Shown one piece after another: positions 52,894-64,000 of a stretch of 64,000 nucleotides of DNA. The translations under genes were made by a program, and so were the position numbers. The stretch's first letter is position 1, and each line of letters starts with the position of its first letter. This DNA is from Zopfochytrium polystomum. Taxonomy: Eukaryota > Chytridiomycota > Chytridiomycetes > Chytridiales > Chytridiaceae. The stretch spans positions 48,755 through 112,754 of the forward strand of contig JAIVFJ010000209.1 in the NCBI GenBank assembly GCA_025765615.1. Direction: 5' to 3'. The notes beneath the pieces were generated by a model. That model searched no databases. It was given only the letters and a program-made list of their open reading frames with translations, and was not told the origin of the DNA.

Positions 52894-53924
52894 ATGGTCG
52901 GGTCTGTCGTCTGCCTCCTCGTTCCGCTGCAGAGCGGCGGCAGCCAGTACCCGTGGAACTCTCCGCTCGTGGTCGCCTTGTTTGTTGCGGCGGCAGCCCT
53001 GGCGGCCGCGTTCGCTTTCGTGCAAGCAAATGTGGCGAGGAATCCGATCATCCCCGTCGCGCTGCTTTCTGAGCGTCGCTTGCTTGCTACTATGATGGCT
53101 ACGTTTTTCTTTGGGTGCTCTTTTAATGGCCTCATTTTTTATGTGCTGCAGTGGTACCAGATTGTTATGGGAGGTACGTTGGGTCCATCAAACGCGACGA
53201 TATCATCCAAATTCTACCAAGACTCACTCGGTTACTTTTTCTTTTGTGCGCCACCAAAGCCTCTGCAACCTCCGCCGGCCTCCGCTCCTTCCCGCTCATC
53301 CTCGGCGGCGTCCTCTTCGCCGTCCTCGCCAGCCTCCTCTCCAGCGCCACCGGCCACGCCTGGGCCTTCATCCCAACAAGCGGCCTCCTCCTCTCCCTCG
53401 GCGCCGCCCTCTGCTCCCTCCTCTCCGAAACCACCCCGACCCTCCACCAAACCCTCATCCTCCTCACCCCGGGCGTCGGCGGCGGCCTCGCAATGCAAAC
53501 CCTCGTCCTCCTCACCCAGTTCGCCGCCCCGCCACAGGCCTCCGTCTCCGCCGTCAACGCCCTCGCCGCCTTCTGCGAGTCCCTCGGCGGCGCGATCGGC
53601 CTCTCCGCCTTCGCCGCCGCCTTCAACGCCGCCGCCTTCAACGCCGTGCTGCCAGGCAACGTCCAGCAGAACGTGGCGGCCGCGAACGTTACCCTGACGT
53701 TCACGGTGCCCGGCGTCGACGAAGAGAGCTTGTACAAGTCCGCCGCGCTCGTGAGGACGGTGCTGCCCGAGGACCAGTGGACGCCCGTCGTGCATGGCTA
53801 CCTGGAGAGCTTGAGGGTGGTGTTTTATATGATTGTGGCGACGTCGGGGATGGTTGCCGTGTGCTCGCTGTTTATGCGGAAGAAGCGGTTGCCGTCTGGG
53901 AAGGGCGTACGGTTGAATCATTGA
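52894..53924 (+). CDS. MFS transporter, C-terminal half (DHA2/fungal MDR type), two exons
   Basis: Exons 52894-53173 and 53260-53924 join across an 86-base GTACGT...AAAG intron in matching phase. The protein reads LLVPLQSGGSQYPWNS, then VARNPIIPVALLSERRL, then LIFYVLQWYQIVMG. After the intron come LRSFPLILGGVLF, PGVGGGLAMQTLVLLTQ and VNALAAFCESLGGAIGLS. These are the landmarks of helices 6-7 onward in fungal 14-helix DHA2 drug exporters, ending with the typical last helix and a basic tail. The first six or so helices are missing: directly upstream lies the NMNAT-like remnant. The frame is open upstream of the Met at 52894, so the true start may be an unseen exon. It is probably truncated by rearrangement and non-functional as an exporter. 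Confidence 0.7.
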
Positions 53925-54263
53925 GTGTGGATTTCGCTTTTTCTCACCTTGGTGCCTGACAATGGGGAAGGTGGTGGGTGGTGTGTGGTCGGTGGCGAGT
54001 GCCTCGTTGGATTTAGTTAATTTTATTGCAGTGGAATAGACTCAAGCTCTAGGGCTATGAATGTGACTGTTGGACCTGAAAAAAAAGGCCGAGACTCATT
54101 GGAGAAAAAGTCCAATCGGTGGCGATCTGCTCCGCCATCATCAGGCACTGCGCATTGTTTTTTTTGGTTGGCTCAATCTTGTAAGAGTAAAATAAAACTC
54201 TGTTCCCAAACGACCCATCGCTCGAATAGTTCAACGCAAAATGCAAACGCATTCGAGGGGGCT
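53925..54263. other. Intergenic space between converging genes
   Basis: 3' ends of the MFS (+) and peptidase (-) genes face each other here. No other feature seen. Confidence 0.4.
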
Positions 54264-55838
54264 TTAAAACAAGCTCATCTCCACGGCAAACGCAATCGCG
54301 AGCTTGGTAAACTTGGCCATGTGCTCGAACGAGACATTGGAAACGTCGTCGACGGGGGTGTGAACGCTGAAATTATGGGATCCGTAAAATTGCCATTAGA
54401 TTTCATGGGGAAGGTGTGTGTGCAAGCATCGACGGAAATGAGGTTCAGGAGGGAGCCATGCAAAAAAAACTCACTATGGTGAGCTGGCCGGGAACTCGGA
54501 CTCAAACATGAATGCGGAGGGGAACCCGGCTTTGGTCCATGAAGCGTGGTCTGAGCAAGCGAATCTTGAGTTGGCACCGGGCGATGGGGAGGGGGGAGGG
54601 GGTGTGAAATTTTCGTCAACTGCAAACGGGTACGGAAACCAAAGCAAAGGGATGGGGCGGGGGAAGTTGAGCTGCTTATACCCGCAGCTTGTCTCAGTCC
54701 ACCCGACGCCCGCATACGTCTCCACCAAAGCCTTCAAAAACCGCGTCAGGGCCGGGTCCACAAAGTCCGTCATGACCACGATCGTTTCCGTCTCGCCGCT
54801 CGGAAAATACCCAGTCATGTCGGACTGCAAAACACCAAAGACGGGGATGCCTGCCCGCTTGTAGGCCGCGACGACCTTTTGCGAGCCCAGGAGGCCGCCT
54901 TCTTCGCCGGCGTACCAGTGGAACTCGATCGGCCTGTTTTGGGACGAAGCCGGAGGACATGAGGATCCGGAAGGATTCAAAAGATTGTGGCGCTGCCGGA
55001 ACCTTGGTTTGTAAAGGGAACAGATGGGGGGGAAGGGGGGGCGGATCAACGTTCTTGCCCGCGTTTCCCCCCCTAAAAGTGAGGCTTTACCGTCGTCGTC
55101 CGCCCCAGGGCTTTGGCCGAACCACGGGTTCTGATGGTTGACAGCTACAACTTGAGTTAGAACAACGCAGTCTTGTTGAAGAAAAAAAAAAAGAAAATGT
55201 GCTCACAGTCCAAATGAGCAGACAACACAACAACCGGAGCGTCGGCGGCGTCCTCTCCTTCGATTCTGGCAATGACAGACGACTGCGGCCACGGGTGTTC
55301 AAACTGCTTCACAGACACCTTCACGTTCGCCGCAGCCTTCTTTGCAAGGTGCTTGGCCTGGTCGAATATCCACTGGGAGGCCTTGGCGCCAGAGGGTGAC
55401 TGGTAGTATCTTGTCTTGAACGAGGTCGACAGCTCTGTGAGCCATGAGGTGAGCGCCGGGACGGAGACGTTTCCTGCGATCGGAAGCACCACCGATTGTT
55501 TCGACGCCGAGGTGGGACAGTCTGTCCGTGCGGAGAAGATTGATGTTTTTCAGTACAGTAGCGCGGGAAGATAAAGCAGCAATCGTGCACCTTCCGCTTT
55601 GTAAGCTTTGAGAGAGGCCACGGACTCGAGGTCCCGATCAGTGACGTCCATGAAGTGAATCTTTTGGCGAAGGAGGCCGATGATCTTGGGGCAGGGGCAC
55701 ACAGATGAACTCTTTATGAACAAGAGCCCCCAAGAATACCTGATCTTCGGCCATCCATCGCTCGTCCGTCTCAGACAGGGCGATGCGTCTGAATCCCTGT
55801 CTTGTCATCCACTCCTGCGTCGTCGCCCCGCACGGCAA
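54264..55838 (-). CDS. M28 leucine aminopeptidase, multi-exon, with frameshifts
   Basis: Minus-strand exons: first exon ending at 55740 (start unclear), 55684-55591, 55521-55207, 55144-55091, 55002-54682, 54564-54475 and 54366-54264, all with GT-AG borders and matching phases. The order of motifs is that of fungal secreted LAP1-type peptidases. There is a propeptide with KIHFMDVTD, then SFKTRYYQS, the zinc ligands LSAHLDS and PGADDDG, and the catalytic WYAGEEGGLLGS. The last zinc-site motifs follow (LQSDMTGY; CGFACSDHASW; FMFES) and the C-terminal VHTPVDDVSNVSFEHMAK. The family removes N-terminal residues outside the cell using two zinc ions. Two single-base insertions break the 55002-54682 exon (near 54975, in a T4 run, and near 54935, in an A4 run). 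All active-site residues remain, so these may be read errors or very recent decay. The signal peptide exon was not resolved. Confidence 0.8.
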
Positions 55839-56729
55839 TCACCGCGTCGATCGCGCTGGGCGGCTGCAGCGGCGGGACAGCACCGCGGTGGCTGACCTCG
55901 CAGCCGCCGACACGGTGCCACGGACGTTCGCCGCCGTGCCTGTGCTTGGCGTTTTGCGCCACGTGTCGGCGGACGGCGCGGTGGACGGCGTGCGCGGCGC
56001 CAATGGCGAGGAACGCGGCGGCGAAAATTAAGGACGGTGACTTTGAATCGGGTGGTCGCGCGGCAGCGCGTGGTTGTCGACTCTATCCGCAGCAGGGGGA
56101 GGAGGCGGGGGCCGCGGCGGTCGCATGGTGGCCTGTCGGCGATAAGCGGCTGGTGCGGGGTGCTCGAGGGCTTCTGGTCACTCATTTTTTGGGGTATTGG
56201 CCTCGATGAACAGCGTGGGGAAAATAGTCGCGTCGATGTCAGGCAGCGTATTATAATGCTGAAGCCTCAACACAAGCAAAAATCTGTGGGGGCAATAATA
56301 CACTGAACCGAAGCGGAGGTGCACTTCCGCGCGCAGCCATATGCTTCAGCAACAAAGAAAGTGGATGCGCGTTGGAACTGCGAGTTCGGTTATTTTTGAA
56401 CACCAAAGGATGAGCCAAAACCACCTTGGTGCAGGGAATCGCTTTTTTTTCTTTCTTTTTTTTTTCTCCCTGAGTTTGAGGAAGCACCAGCTGCAGAACT
56501 CGTCGACGACTCGCGTCTAATGTCAGTAGAATTGGCTCGAGGGGGTATTTGGTGCTTGCTGTTTGCTGGACTCACATCTTACAGTGTTATTAACATGTAC
56601 ACAATGGGCTGTGTGACTGTAAATACTTCTGCTGCTGTTGCTTCTGTTGCAGCGGCTGGCATGGCGGTGGCATTGGTGTCGGTGGGGACCGGGGATGCTG
56701 TGGGACGCAAAACATCGGACAGCATTGTA
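55839..56729. other. Peptidase 5' region and spacer
   Basis: Minus-strand GC-rich sequence at 55850-56030 includes a signal-peptide-like run (FAAAFLAIGAAHA) that could belong to the first exon of the peptidase, but a stop separates it. The rest shows nothing recognisable. Confidence 0.35.
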
Positions 56730-58032
56730 CAGGGGGGGGGACAAAAGTTTCCGGGCACTTGCTGTGCCACCAAAATTTCGCTCAACATGAGCCATCCAAT
56801 TCCACAAAACTTAATTGTATTTCAAGCAAAAAGAACGTGATGGTTCGAAAGTCAGGTCAATAGTCTGTTGGCCCTCCATCGCTCTCAATAGTAGCTTGCA
56901 TCCTTGCAGGCATACTCTTCACTAATGATTGGAGGAACTGGGGTTCAATTTCCTGCCAAGCTTTTCGAACTGACTTTTTCAACACCTCGAGGCCAAGCGG
57001 TCGGTCTTCTGATACTTGATCTTTAAGTCGAGCCCAGAGATTCTCTATGGGGTTCAAATCCGGGCTTTGAGCGGGCCAGTTCATGATAGGCAAGCCCTTT
57101 TCTTTGGAACCAAGCTTTAACTTTCAGGGCTGTGTGAGCTGGTGCATTGTCATGCTGATAGATCAGGCTGTTCTCAAGAAACTCCTCGTTGGCATTCTGT
57201 TCATCCAATATTCAATAAAGACTTGAAGTTGACCATCCAAAATGTCAATATACTGCGAGCTGTTCAGTCGCCCGTCAATGAATGCATAGCTTCCCGCAAT
57301 CGAACCGCGGAAACAAGCCCAAATTGAGAACGACTGGCGGCCACTCTTCACTGTTGCTTGAAGACATTCTGGTTTGAGCTTTTCACCAGCACTGCGCCAA
57401 ACACGGACCTGCCCCTGCGCTCCAGTCTCAAAGCTGGCCTCATCAGTCCAAATTACCTTCTCCCACTCTTCAACGGACCACCTGACATGCTCCTTAGCAA
57501 ATTCAAGCCGTTTACGTCGATGCTCTGGCATTTAGATAGGGCTTTTGGGCTGCAAGACGGTTGAAAATCCCCTCCTCATGAAGTACACGTCGAACAGTCC
57601 CGTTGAAACGGGATCGTCACGAGCGGAATTCAACTGATTTGTAAGGCCGCCAAGTTTTGCCTTCTGTTGAGGCAGATCCCTTTTGTAGCTCGAACCAAAT
57701 AACGGCGATTGTTCTCTGAGAGCTTGCGAGGCCGTCCGGAATGGGGCAGGTGAGTGAGACTGCCAGTGTTCTCATAGCGCGCAATTATATCCTGGACCGT
57801 TGACTTTGGTACAGTTGTGTCATTGGCGATCTCACGGGTGCTCTTCCCGTTGTTGTGCATCGCAATCAGCGTCTTGCACACGCCATGATCATTCTTCACT
57901 CTTTGCTGTCCCCATGTCAAATGTCGAGGCGATTGCTCCGAGTTTGGTGAGATCGTCAATGGGGCAGTGCAGATCGACGAGCTGGCGGTGGAGGGTGGCA
58001 CAGCGGTGCCCGGAAACTTTTGTCCTCCCCTG
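56730..58032 (-). mobile_element. Tc1/mariner-type transposon, complete ends, dead transposase
   Basis: The element is flanked by TA (56728-56729 and 58033-58034) and bounded by inverted repeats starting CAGGGG(n)GGACAAAAGTTTCCGGGCAC and sharing CTGTGCCACC. The left end has three or four extra G. It is 1303 bases long, a normal size for the family. Confidence 0.9.
56857..57960 (-). pseudogene. Tc1-type DD34E transposase, broken
   Basis: The helix-turn-helix half (KSTREIANDTTVPKSTVQDI, then THLPHSGRPRKLS) is followed by the catalytic motifs VIWTDEASFE, YQHDNAPAHT and SPDLNPIENLW. Counting from the second Asp to the Glu across the frame break gives 34 residues, the DD34E of Tc1 elements. The pieces lie in at least three frames with breaks near 57640, 57170 and 57070, so no full transposase can be made. 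Confidence 0.88.
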
Positions 58033-58038
58033 TACTTG

Positions 58039-58900
58039 TTTTCTCTTTTTCTTTCTTTTCATTCGTTGTCTTTTTGTGTCGCTGTCTCTCTCTCTGCTGG
58101 CAGCCACAAAGGCGACAGCCCTTGTCGTAAAGTTCCCATGTGCCCCTTGCTCCCCACACTGTATAATCCACCGTCGCTGGCCCACCGTGCACAACGCCGG
58201 ACGTTGCCCTGCAAAACGGCACAACCCTCCTCTGCAAGACCCCGAGTAGTAATCGACGTCGCTGGCACCTTCCTCCATGGCCACAGAACAGAATATTCCC
58301 CTCCCGCCACGGTGCACCATTCAATCTTGGCGCCAACGTTCCTCAGTTCGCAGTACACATCCGCCAGACACACCCCACTGCCGCTGAACGTCCTCAATCC
58401 CGCTGCTGTGGTGCACGTCCCAGTCCACAATCCCCACCAGCACACATGCGCCGCCCACACGTGCCCCTCTGCAATCTCCACCCGGTTCAGCCTGCCGAGC
58501 CTGCCCGTGAAGCGCGCCTGCTGTGGTGCCCCGTGGGGCAAGACCACTGCAAACGCGGGAGCGGACCCAAGGCGGCGCCATCGGCGAGAAACAGCTCGTC
58601 GGTGAGCGCCAGGCAGCTCCTGATGCTCGCACGGCAGGCTGCGACCACGACCAGCTGACAGATCTGAACGCATACGCCAGGTTTGCATACAGCAGTTTGT
58701 CAGCGTCGTGGTCGCTGCAAGCTCATCGCCCGCCCCATGGTCTGAAAGTCGGCGAGGAGCTGCAGTGTGTGGGCGAGGAGGATTTTGGTGTCACTGCAGC
58801 GGCGCCCAAGGACGGGTGGCAGGCGGTCGAAGTAAGGGCTTAGGGCTGCGAGGATCGTGGTGAGGCGTTCTGGGCAGTCTGCAAATGGATAGTGAGGGCG
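58039..58900 (-). CDS. Possible unknown gene on the minus strand
   Basis: A GC-rich frame is open at 58059-58688 with a protein-like stretch (HVWAAHVCWWGLWTGTC; VAGGEYSVLWPWRKVPATS). Another frame reads plausibly at 58600-58860 (LAALSPYFDRLPPVLG). Splicing could join them but no convincing sites are found. The Tc1 element sits at its 3' side and may have inserted in it. No family recognised. Confidence 0.3.
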
Positions 58901-61049
58901 GAGAGGTTTTTGAGTTAATCAAGGGGGCGTCTGCGGCAAGGCAGACAAGAATCGTTCATTGGTCTCTTCTCTCTCTCTCGTGTGCGATTGCAATTTCTGT
59001 GAATGATGGAGATAGAGAGAGAGAGACAGACAACAACCGAGCTACTGAGCTGTCTGTCTGCCTGTTTGTCTGGAAACCAAACAGCGGTTGCGGACTGCCG
59101 CAAAAAACTCCAATCATTCTGGAAGCTATGAAGGTAGGTTCCTTCTTCTCCCCAAGCAGGTCAAGTTAGGGTGGTGGCGGCAGCGGCCTCTACACGCTCA
59201 GCGAGGCAAGGAAGTCGAAGAAGATGGTAGCATCCCAGTTTCGCCAACAGACGAGGGCGTCCAGGGGCACAACCCTCAAAACGTCTGCAGCAGACAGCGC
59301 CTCCAGCAGCCGCACAAGTAACAGCTTGGGCAGCATCAACGGCAGCGACCGACGGGTTAAAACCAGGCGCTCTGATCAGAAAGAGTCTTTGTTGACGTTG
59401 TTACTGGTCTTGCGGCAGCCACCACGTTGTCATTGAGTGGGGTCAGAGTCGGACAGCCACGACGCAACAGCAGCCACGACGCAACAGCAGCCACGACGCA
59501 ACAGCAGCCACGATGCAACAGCAGCAGGCACAGCACCAAGATCACTTGGATCACTGTCGTTGTTGGATCTGATGGCCTTGCATGGGGGACAACGTCAGCG
59601 GCGTCGAGCTCCCAGATGGCTTCTGACTCTGCTTGTCTACCAGGCTGTCGTCATTGTTGTCCAGGAAGTAGTGAAGGGTCCTTGCCTCATTTACGCAGCA
59701 ACCTCCACGTGGGAAAGGCTGGGGGTCTTGCAAGATGTGGACAACAACGACGACAACAACGACGACAACAACGACAACAACGACAACAACAACGACGACG
59801 ACAACAACGACGACAAACGACGACAACAACGACGACAACGGAAGACGAGCCCTATCTTGATCAGACTCTTCCTCACTGGGACAACCGCCATGATGGCAGC
59901 AGCAGAAGGCAGTGGCGAGGGCCACGACACCAAACAAAAAGCGACGTGGACGGGCAGGATTCGGTGGCATCGTCGGTCCACAGTCGGCGTTATTGGGTGC
60001 ATGAGCTGCCTGGGGTTGGCGTGGACACTGCTACCATTGTGGGGCGATGCGGAGCCAGGTTTCAGGCTTGAGCGGGGGAGCCGGGTGGGTGGCGGCTGCT
60101 TTGTTGGCAGGTTGTGGGAGAGTCTGTTCATTTGAGGTGCGTTGGGGGCCGGCACACGTGCGGCCAGGGCACAGCATGGTGTCTCAGCTGAGAGTGGAGA
60201 CGTCTCTGGACTGATGGGCTCTCAGTTGCTGAGTCTGCGGTTTGGGGAGACTGGCGAGACAGGGGTAGATAGGGTTCGTTTTTTAAACCCTAACCCGTGG
60301 AGGTGCCCTACGGCAGGCAAAGAGCAGTAGCAGCAGCATATTTGGCGAGCTTGCTGGACAGCTGGACTGCAGGCATGACAAACTTGTGCCAGGGAACGGG
60401 AACACGAACAGCTTCGGCGGAATAGAACTTCTGGGTTGCGGCTGGCAAGCATCAGTGACAAGGACGGTGACAACGGCGGTGGTGTAGCGCGCGCTGGAGT
60501 CTGTGAAGTCGCTGTCGCAGCTGCTGTACCTGATTTGCAGGAGAAGTACGGGAGCCGCAAAGGGTTGGTGGAGGCACGGCATGGTGTCGCAGCTGATTTC
60601 TACGTATTTGGGCATACGATTAGAAAAACATTGGACACGGGTGACTGAGATTTTATCATCTTCTATTTCATTTCATTTTCCTTTTGTTTTTTCCATCCAC
60701 CTTCTTGTCCATCTAACACCTTTCTTTCTCCCCTAGCAACAACATCATCGTATCTACTGGGCCGCTTTCAGCACTTTCACAATTCTGCTCCCTGAGACAG
60801 TCTGTGTGGCATGGTGGCTGCTGTGCTTTTGGGTTCCTCACATTGCAGTTGAGCGTGTGACTGCTAGAGCTGTGCTGTGTTCAGAGGCGGAGCTGGACCC
60901 AGCTGGTGCACCATCTTAATGACTTTCTCATTCTCTTGTCTTGCTACTCACTCCTGTGCTTCCTTGACCTGTCTTCGATTCTGTACCACCAAAGCAAGCT
61001 AAGATTTTTTTCCTCAATATGCAGAAAAGAGTGAAAGTTGAGTACAAAG
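58901..61049. other. Low-complexity and tandem-repeat region
   Basis: An 18-base unit CAGCCACGACGCAACAG repeats four times at 59454-59526. A (GACAACAAC)n tract fills 59737-59842. At 60283-60297 AAACCCTAACCCGTGG is telomere-like. Frames through these tracts are repeat-encoded; none is supported as a gene. Confidence 0.5.
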
Positions 61050-64000
61050 ATGGAAGTAGAAGCAATCTGTGTCGCCTGTCTGGATCTGGAGGTGAGCGCA
61101 CATGAGCATTTGCTTTGATTATTTCTTACTAATCCTTCAAAAGAGTTTCGTTGTGTCTGTTGTTTTCAGTTCTCGCACAGAAGCCCAGACGAGATTGTTT
61201 CGCACTGTGCATCATGTGACGGTCCCAAAGCAATTGGTGCAGCCAGTTTGTCAAGAGAGCTTGAAAGTGAAGATTTGGACTCAGATTCAAGTTTGGTTGC
61301 AGCTCTGCAGATCCCTCTTTCAGACAAGACCTCAAGTGTGCTTTCAAATTCAGATCCTGTTGTGTCCAGTTGCTTAGCTGATAAAGTAATTGGAGCGAAT
61401 TTGGTTGAGAGTGGTTAGTAAACCGTGGGTTGTCTGTATTTGTGCTTGATCATTCAACTGAAAATTTCTGTTTCAACTTCTCTTTCACTTTTTTCTCTGT
61501 TGTTCCATGTTTTTTGCAGGGATGACACTTGCACATTGCTCAAGGATTCAAGATTCAGAGGGCGATGGTGTTTTTGAAGTGGATGAAAATGCTCATGATC
61601 TGGAAGCCATGGATACTGATGGACCTGGTTCTGTCACATCAGTATGTGTTAGTAGTGGTAAGTTTAATTAATTCTCAGTTTGCTTGCCTTAGTCTGACAC
61701 ATTTTGTAGAAACAGCCCTGTTGGAATCATCCCAAGTTCACCCAAGTTCAGATTCAGCTGTGAGCATTGGCTCTGGTGATTCCAGAATGGCTGGCAATGA
61801 TGATTTGCTTGTTGTTGAACATAGTGCTGATTCCAACCAGATGGTGGGTGTTGTGATTTAATCGCTTGAATTTCAAGCTGTTCTTCTGTACTCACACATT
61901 TTTCATACACATCTGCCCTGGTTTCCTACCCCCATTGACAGATGTGAGGGAGCATGCAGCGTACAATTTCAAGTACAGGGCCCTGTTGTGCAAGCACTGC
62001 AAGGCTGCAGTGAGCCCAGTTGATGTCAGAAAGCATGCTCGCAATGTTCATTCAAACTTGAACCCAGAGATCCTATCAGAGCTTGTTGTTCAGCTGGTGA
62101 CTTTAGCCACTGAGCATTCAGCCTTGCACCCTGCTGAGCTTGCTGTTCCTCTCTCCACTGAGTTGAGAGTGCCTGTTTTAGATGTGCGTCCAGGCTTCAA
62201 GTGCACTGGATGTTCTGCTTTGTTTTTGACCAAGACTAGATTCCGGCGGCAAGAATATCATCTCAACTCCAGATGCATTTGCACAGTGGACTCTATGGTT
62301 CCTGTGAAGGCTGCTCAGCGCTGGGCACGCTTTTGTGGGTTGTTTGAAGTGGAGTCTGGTTGTGTCAACTCTGTGCACAATCCGTCTGATAATGACAATG
62401 TGCTGGATGTAGCTGCAAGGGAGAGGGATTCTGGTCTACTGAGTATGCTGAATGAAAGCGTTAAGAATGTCAGGAATCTCTTTGCAAGTGATCTGGAAAG
62501 TTTGACGGGGCCCCCAAATGGTATCATCCAACCCTCAAACTGGGCAGAAATGCACCAATGGCAACGGCTACTCTCTGGTTGTGACTAAGTTTGATATCTT
62601 CCTTGGCGCAAGCAGAGAAGAAGGCCATAAGCACCTCTGACGCTGAAACGTCTCTTGTGCTGAAGGAAAATCTGTTTGTCAAGTTTCTGCTTGAGGCACA
62701 TGTTGAAGCAAAGGATGCGCCTGATGTTGTGAGATATGCACTCAATCATGATCGGCCAGACAATGAGGCTGCTGGTCGCCGGAAATTTGGTGTTATGGAC
62801 AAAACTGCCCGCGATTATGCAGTGCCCTTTGTTGGTATGATCAGGATATTTCTGCGAGCCTACAGGCTTGAGCCGAAGAGCTTGCAAGGATACCTGCAGT
62901 ACAGATTGCTTTTTTCAAGCACAAGGAAAGAATTGAGAGGCTTGTAAATGCTGAAGCTTTGAACCAAGTACGCACAGCATTCTTTCAGTTTTGTGCTGCC
63001 CTCATCACAGAATTTGATGGTGGTGCAAGAAAACCATGCGCCGCAAAAATTGCTATTGCTTGTTTGGGTGTGGATCCAAGAAGGAAGCTTGCATGGTGCG
63101 AGCCGTGGAATTTTAGCAAACCCCTCTCTGCGCTGATATACCACTTCAGAAGTGTGGGGTACTTTTGCCTCAAAAAGGCCCATGTCACTGTGGCTGGAAT
63201 GGCTCAAATCGGCGACAATAGGAGTGTGATGGGCAATCAGGATGATCCAGCCAATGTACCAGCTCCATATGATGATGATGACCTGGAAGGGCTTGTGATT
63301 GATTTTATGGAGTTTCGCTCAAAGTTTCTGGTGCTGTCTGTCAGCCATGTGTGCGACTATTTGCACAGAGCACGAGCTTACTGCTTCAAGACAAAGAATC
63401 CTTCCATAAGCCAGTTTCACACAGACACTGAAGGCTTCCATTTGCAGGGAAGCATATCTTCTTCAACTCCTTCAGGCCTGTTGCCAGAGCTATGGTGGAG
63501 GAATTGCTGGAGGACTACTTGAAAATTAGCCTCACAAGGAGACGGGCACCAAGCCCTGGAGTGTGGATGTGTCTGCTTTGAAGGATAATCTGTGGGACTC
63601 CACCAATGGATTTTCATTTGTCTCTCATCCTGATAATTGCAATGCTGTCAGCGCTGGACCTGATTTGAAGAAAAGGGCTGTTGGATATTTTTTTGATGAG
63701 TCTAAATTGAGGAATGAGGGCTGGCTGCTGAAATTGGACAAACCTTCCCAAAGGGATTGAAGATGGAAACGTCATTGGATTGGCTTTCAGATGTGCGTCA
63801 GTTCAAAAAGAGTTTGGCCACATGTATCATGTTCACTGCAGGCGCTTCAAACAGGGCCACAAGCTACTGGCTGCCCTGGTGCAGAATGACACTGATTGGC
63901 CTCGAACTGTGCGCCTGTTCAATGGCCGGGTTTTCCTGCAGCAAGGCTACAGTAAAAGCATGGCAAAGAGGGAATCAGTTGTCCTGCACTTTTTGCCAAA
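61050..64000 (+). pseudogene. RecQ/TLH-associated zinc-finger gene, N-terminal region, frameshifted, 3' partial
   Basis: Five GT-AG exons join in phase: 61050-61091, 61170-61413, 61520-61657, 61710-61847 and 61942 onward. The protein starts MEVEAICVACLDLE, passes through an acidic Ser/Asp-rich linker and enters two zinc-finger-like blocks. These are ALLCKHCKAAVSPVDVRKHA with RNVH near 61980-62050, and FKCTGCSALFLTKTRFRRQ near 62200-62270. This pair resembles the C2H2 region found at the N-terminus of fungal telomere-linked RecQ-like proteins. Further blocks follow: LAWCEPWNFSKPLSALIYHF near 63090 and LFNGRVFLQQGYSKSMAKR near 63930, the latter like the segment before the helicase in that family. 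From 62590 on the frame changes at least four times (near 62590, 62910, 63450 and 63750). Unresolved introns could explain some changes, but several are within motifs. The helicase itself would lie beyond the window. Confidence 0.62.

Noticed and set aside
52239..53135. 298-codon minus-strand reading
   Set aside because: It overlaps the NMNAT-like motif and MFS helices on the plus strand and has no recognisable domain.
59551..60155. Minus-strand frames with Leu/Ser or Val runs
   Set aside because: They arise from the GACAAC trinucleotide-type repeat read in different frames.

Overview
The window looks like nuclear DNA of a fungus, probably an early-diverging (chytrid-like) lineage, though the exact group cannot be fixed from sequence alone. 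The evidence is eukaryotic genes with short GT-AG introns, an M28 aminopeptidase and a DHA2-type transporter of fungal type, a self-priming Ty3/gypsy-like retrotransposon, and a multi-exon gene resembling the zinc-finger/N-terminal region of fungal telomere-linked RecQ-like proteins. Genes are GC-rich; the long repeat regions between them are near 45-50% GC by eye.

Layout. 0-10.2 kb: the 3' end of a large membrane protein gene, a repeat-rich spacer, and an intact three-exon Rab5-type GTPase gene on the minus strand. 3.8-51.4 kb: a remarkable stretch with about 26 intact-looking tRNA genes and about 8 broken or odd ones, covering 18 of 20 amino acid identities, set among retrotransposon LTRs and pseudogenes. 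It holds two LTR families. One has perfect heat-shock-element arrays, a TATA box and a self-priming primer-binding site; the other is about 418 bp with TG...CA ends. It also holds an F-box/WD40 pseudogene, a LINE reverse-transcriptase fragment next to telomere-like repeats, minisatellites and an AT-rich island (38.9-41.0 kb) that carries a decayed giant-virus-like endonuclease. Two GC-rich single-exon genes, an unknown protein and an F-box protein, lie at 43.4-44.7 and 47.4-48.9 kb between inverted copies of a Leu/Ile tRNA cassette.

51.6-58.9 kb: an array of a short conserved core with variable spacers, a broken NMN-adenylyltransferase-like gene, the C-terminal part of an MFS transporter, a multi-exon secreted-type leucine aminopeptidase with two frameshifts, and a complete but dead Tc1/mariner element flanked by TA. 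59-61 kb is low-complexity repeat DNA. 61.05-64 kb is the start of the RecQ/TLH-like multi-exon gene, which is frameshifted and runs off the right edge.

The active-looking protein genes are the Rab GTPase, the 43.4 kb gene, the F-box gene and perhaps the peptidase. The rest of the window is dominated by Pol III genes and mobile elements that appear to have accumulated around them.
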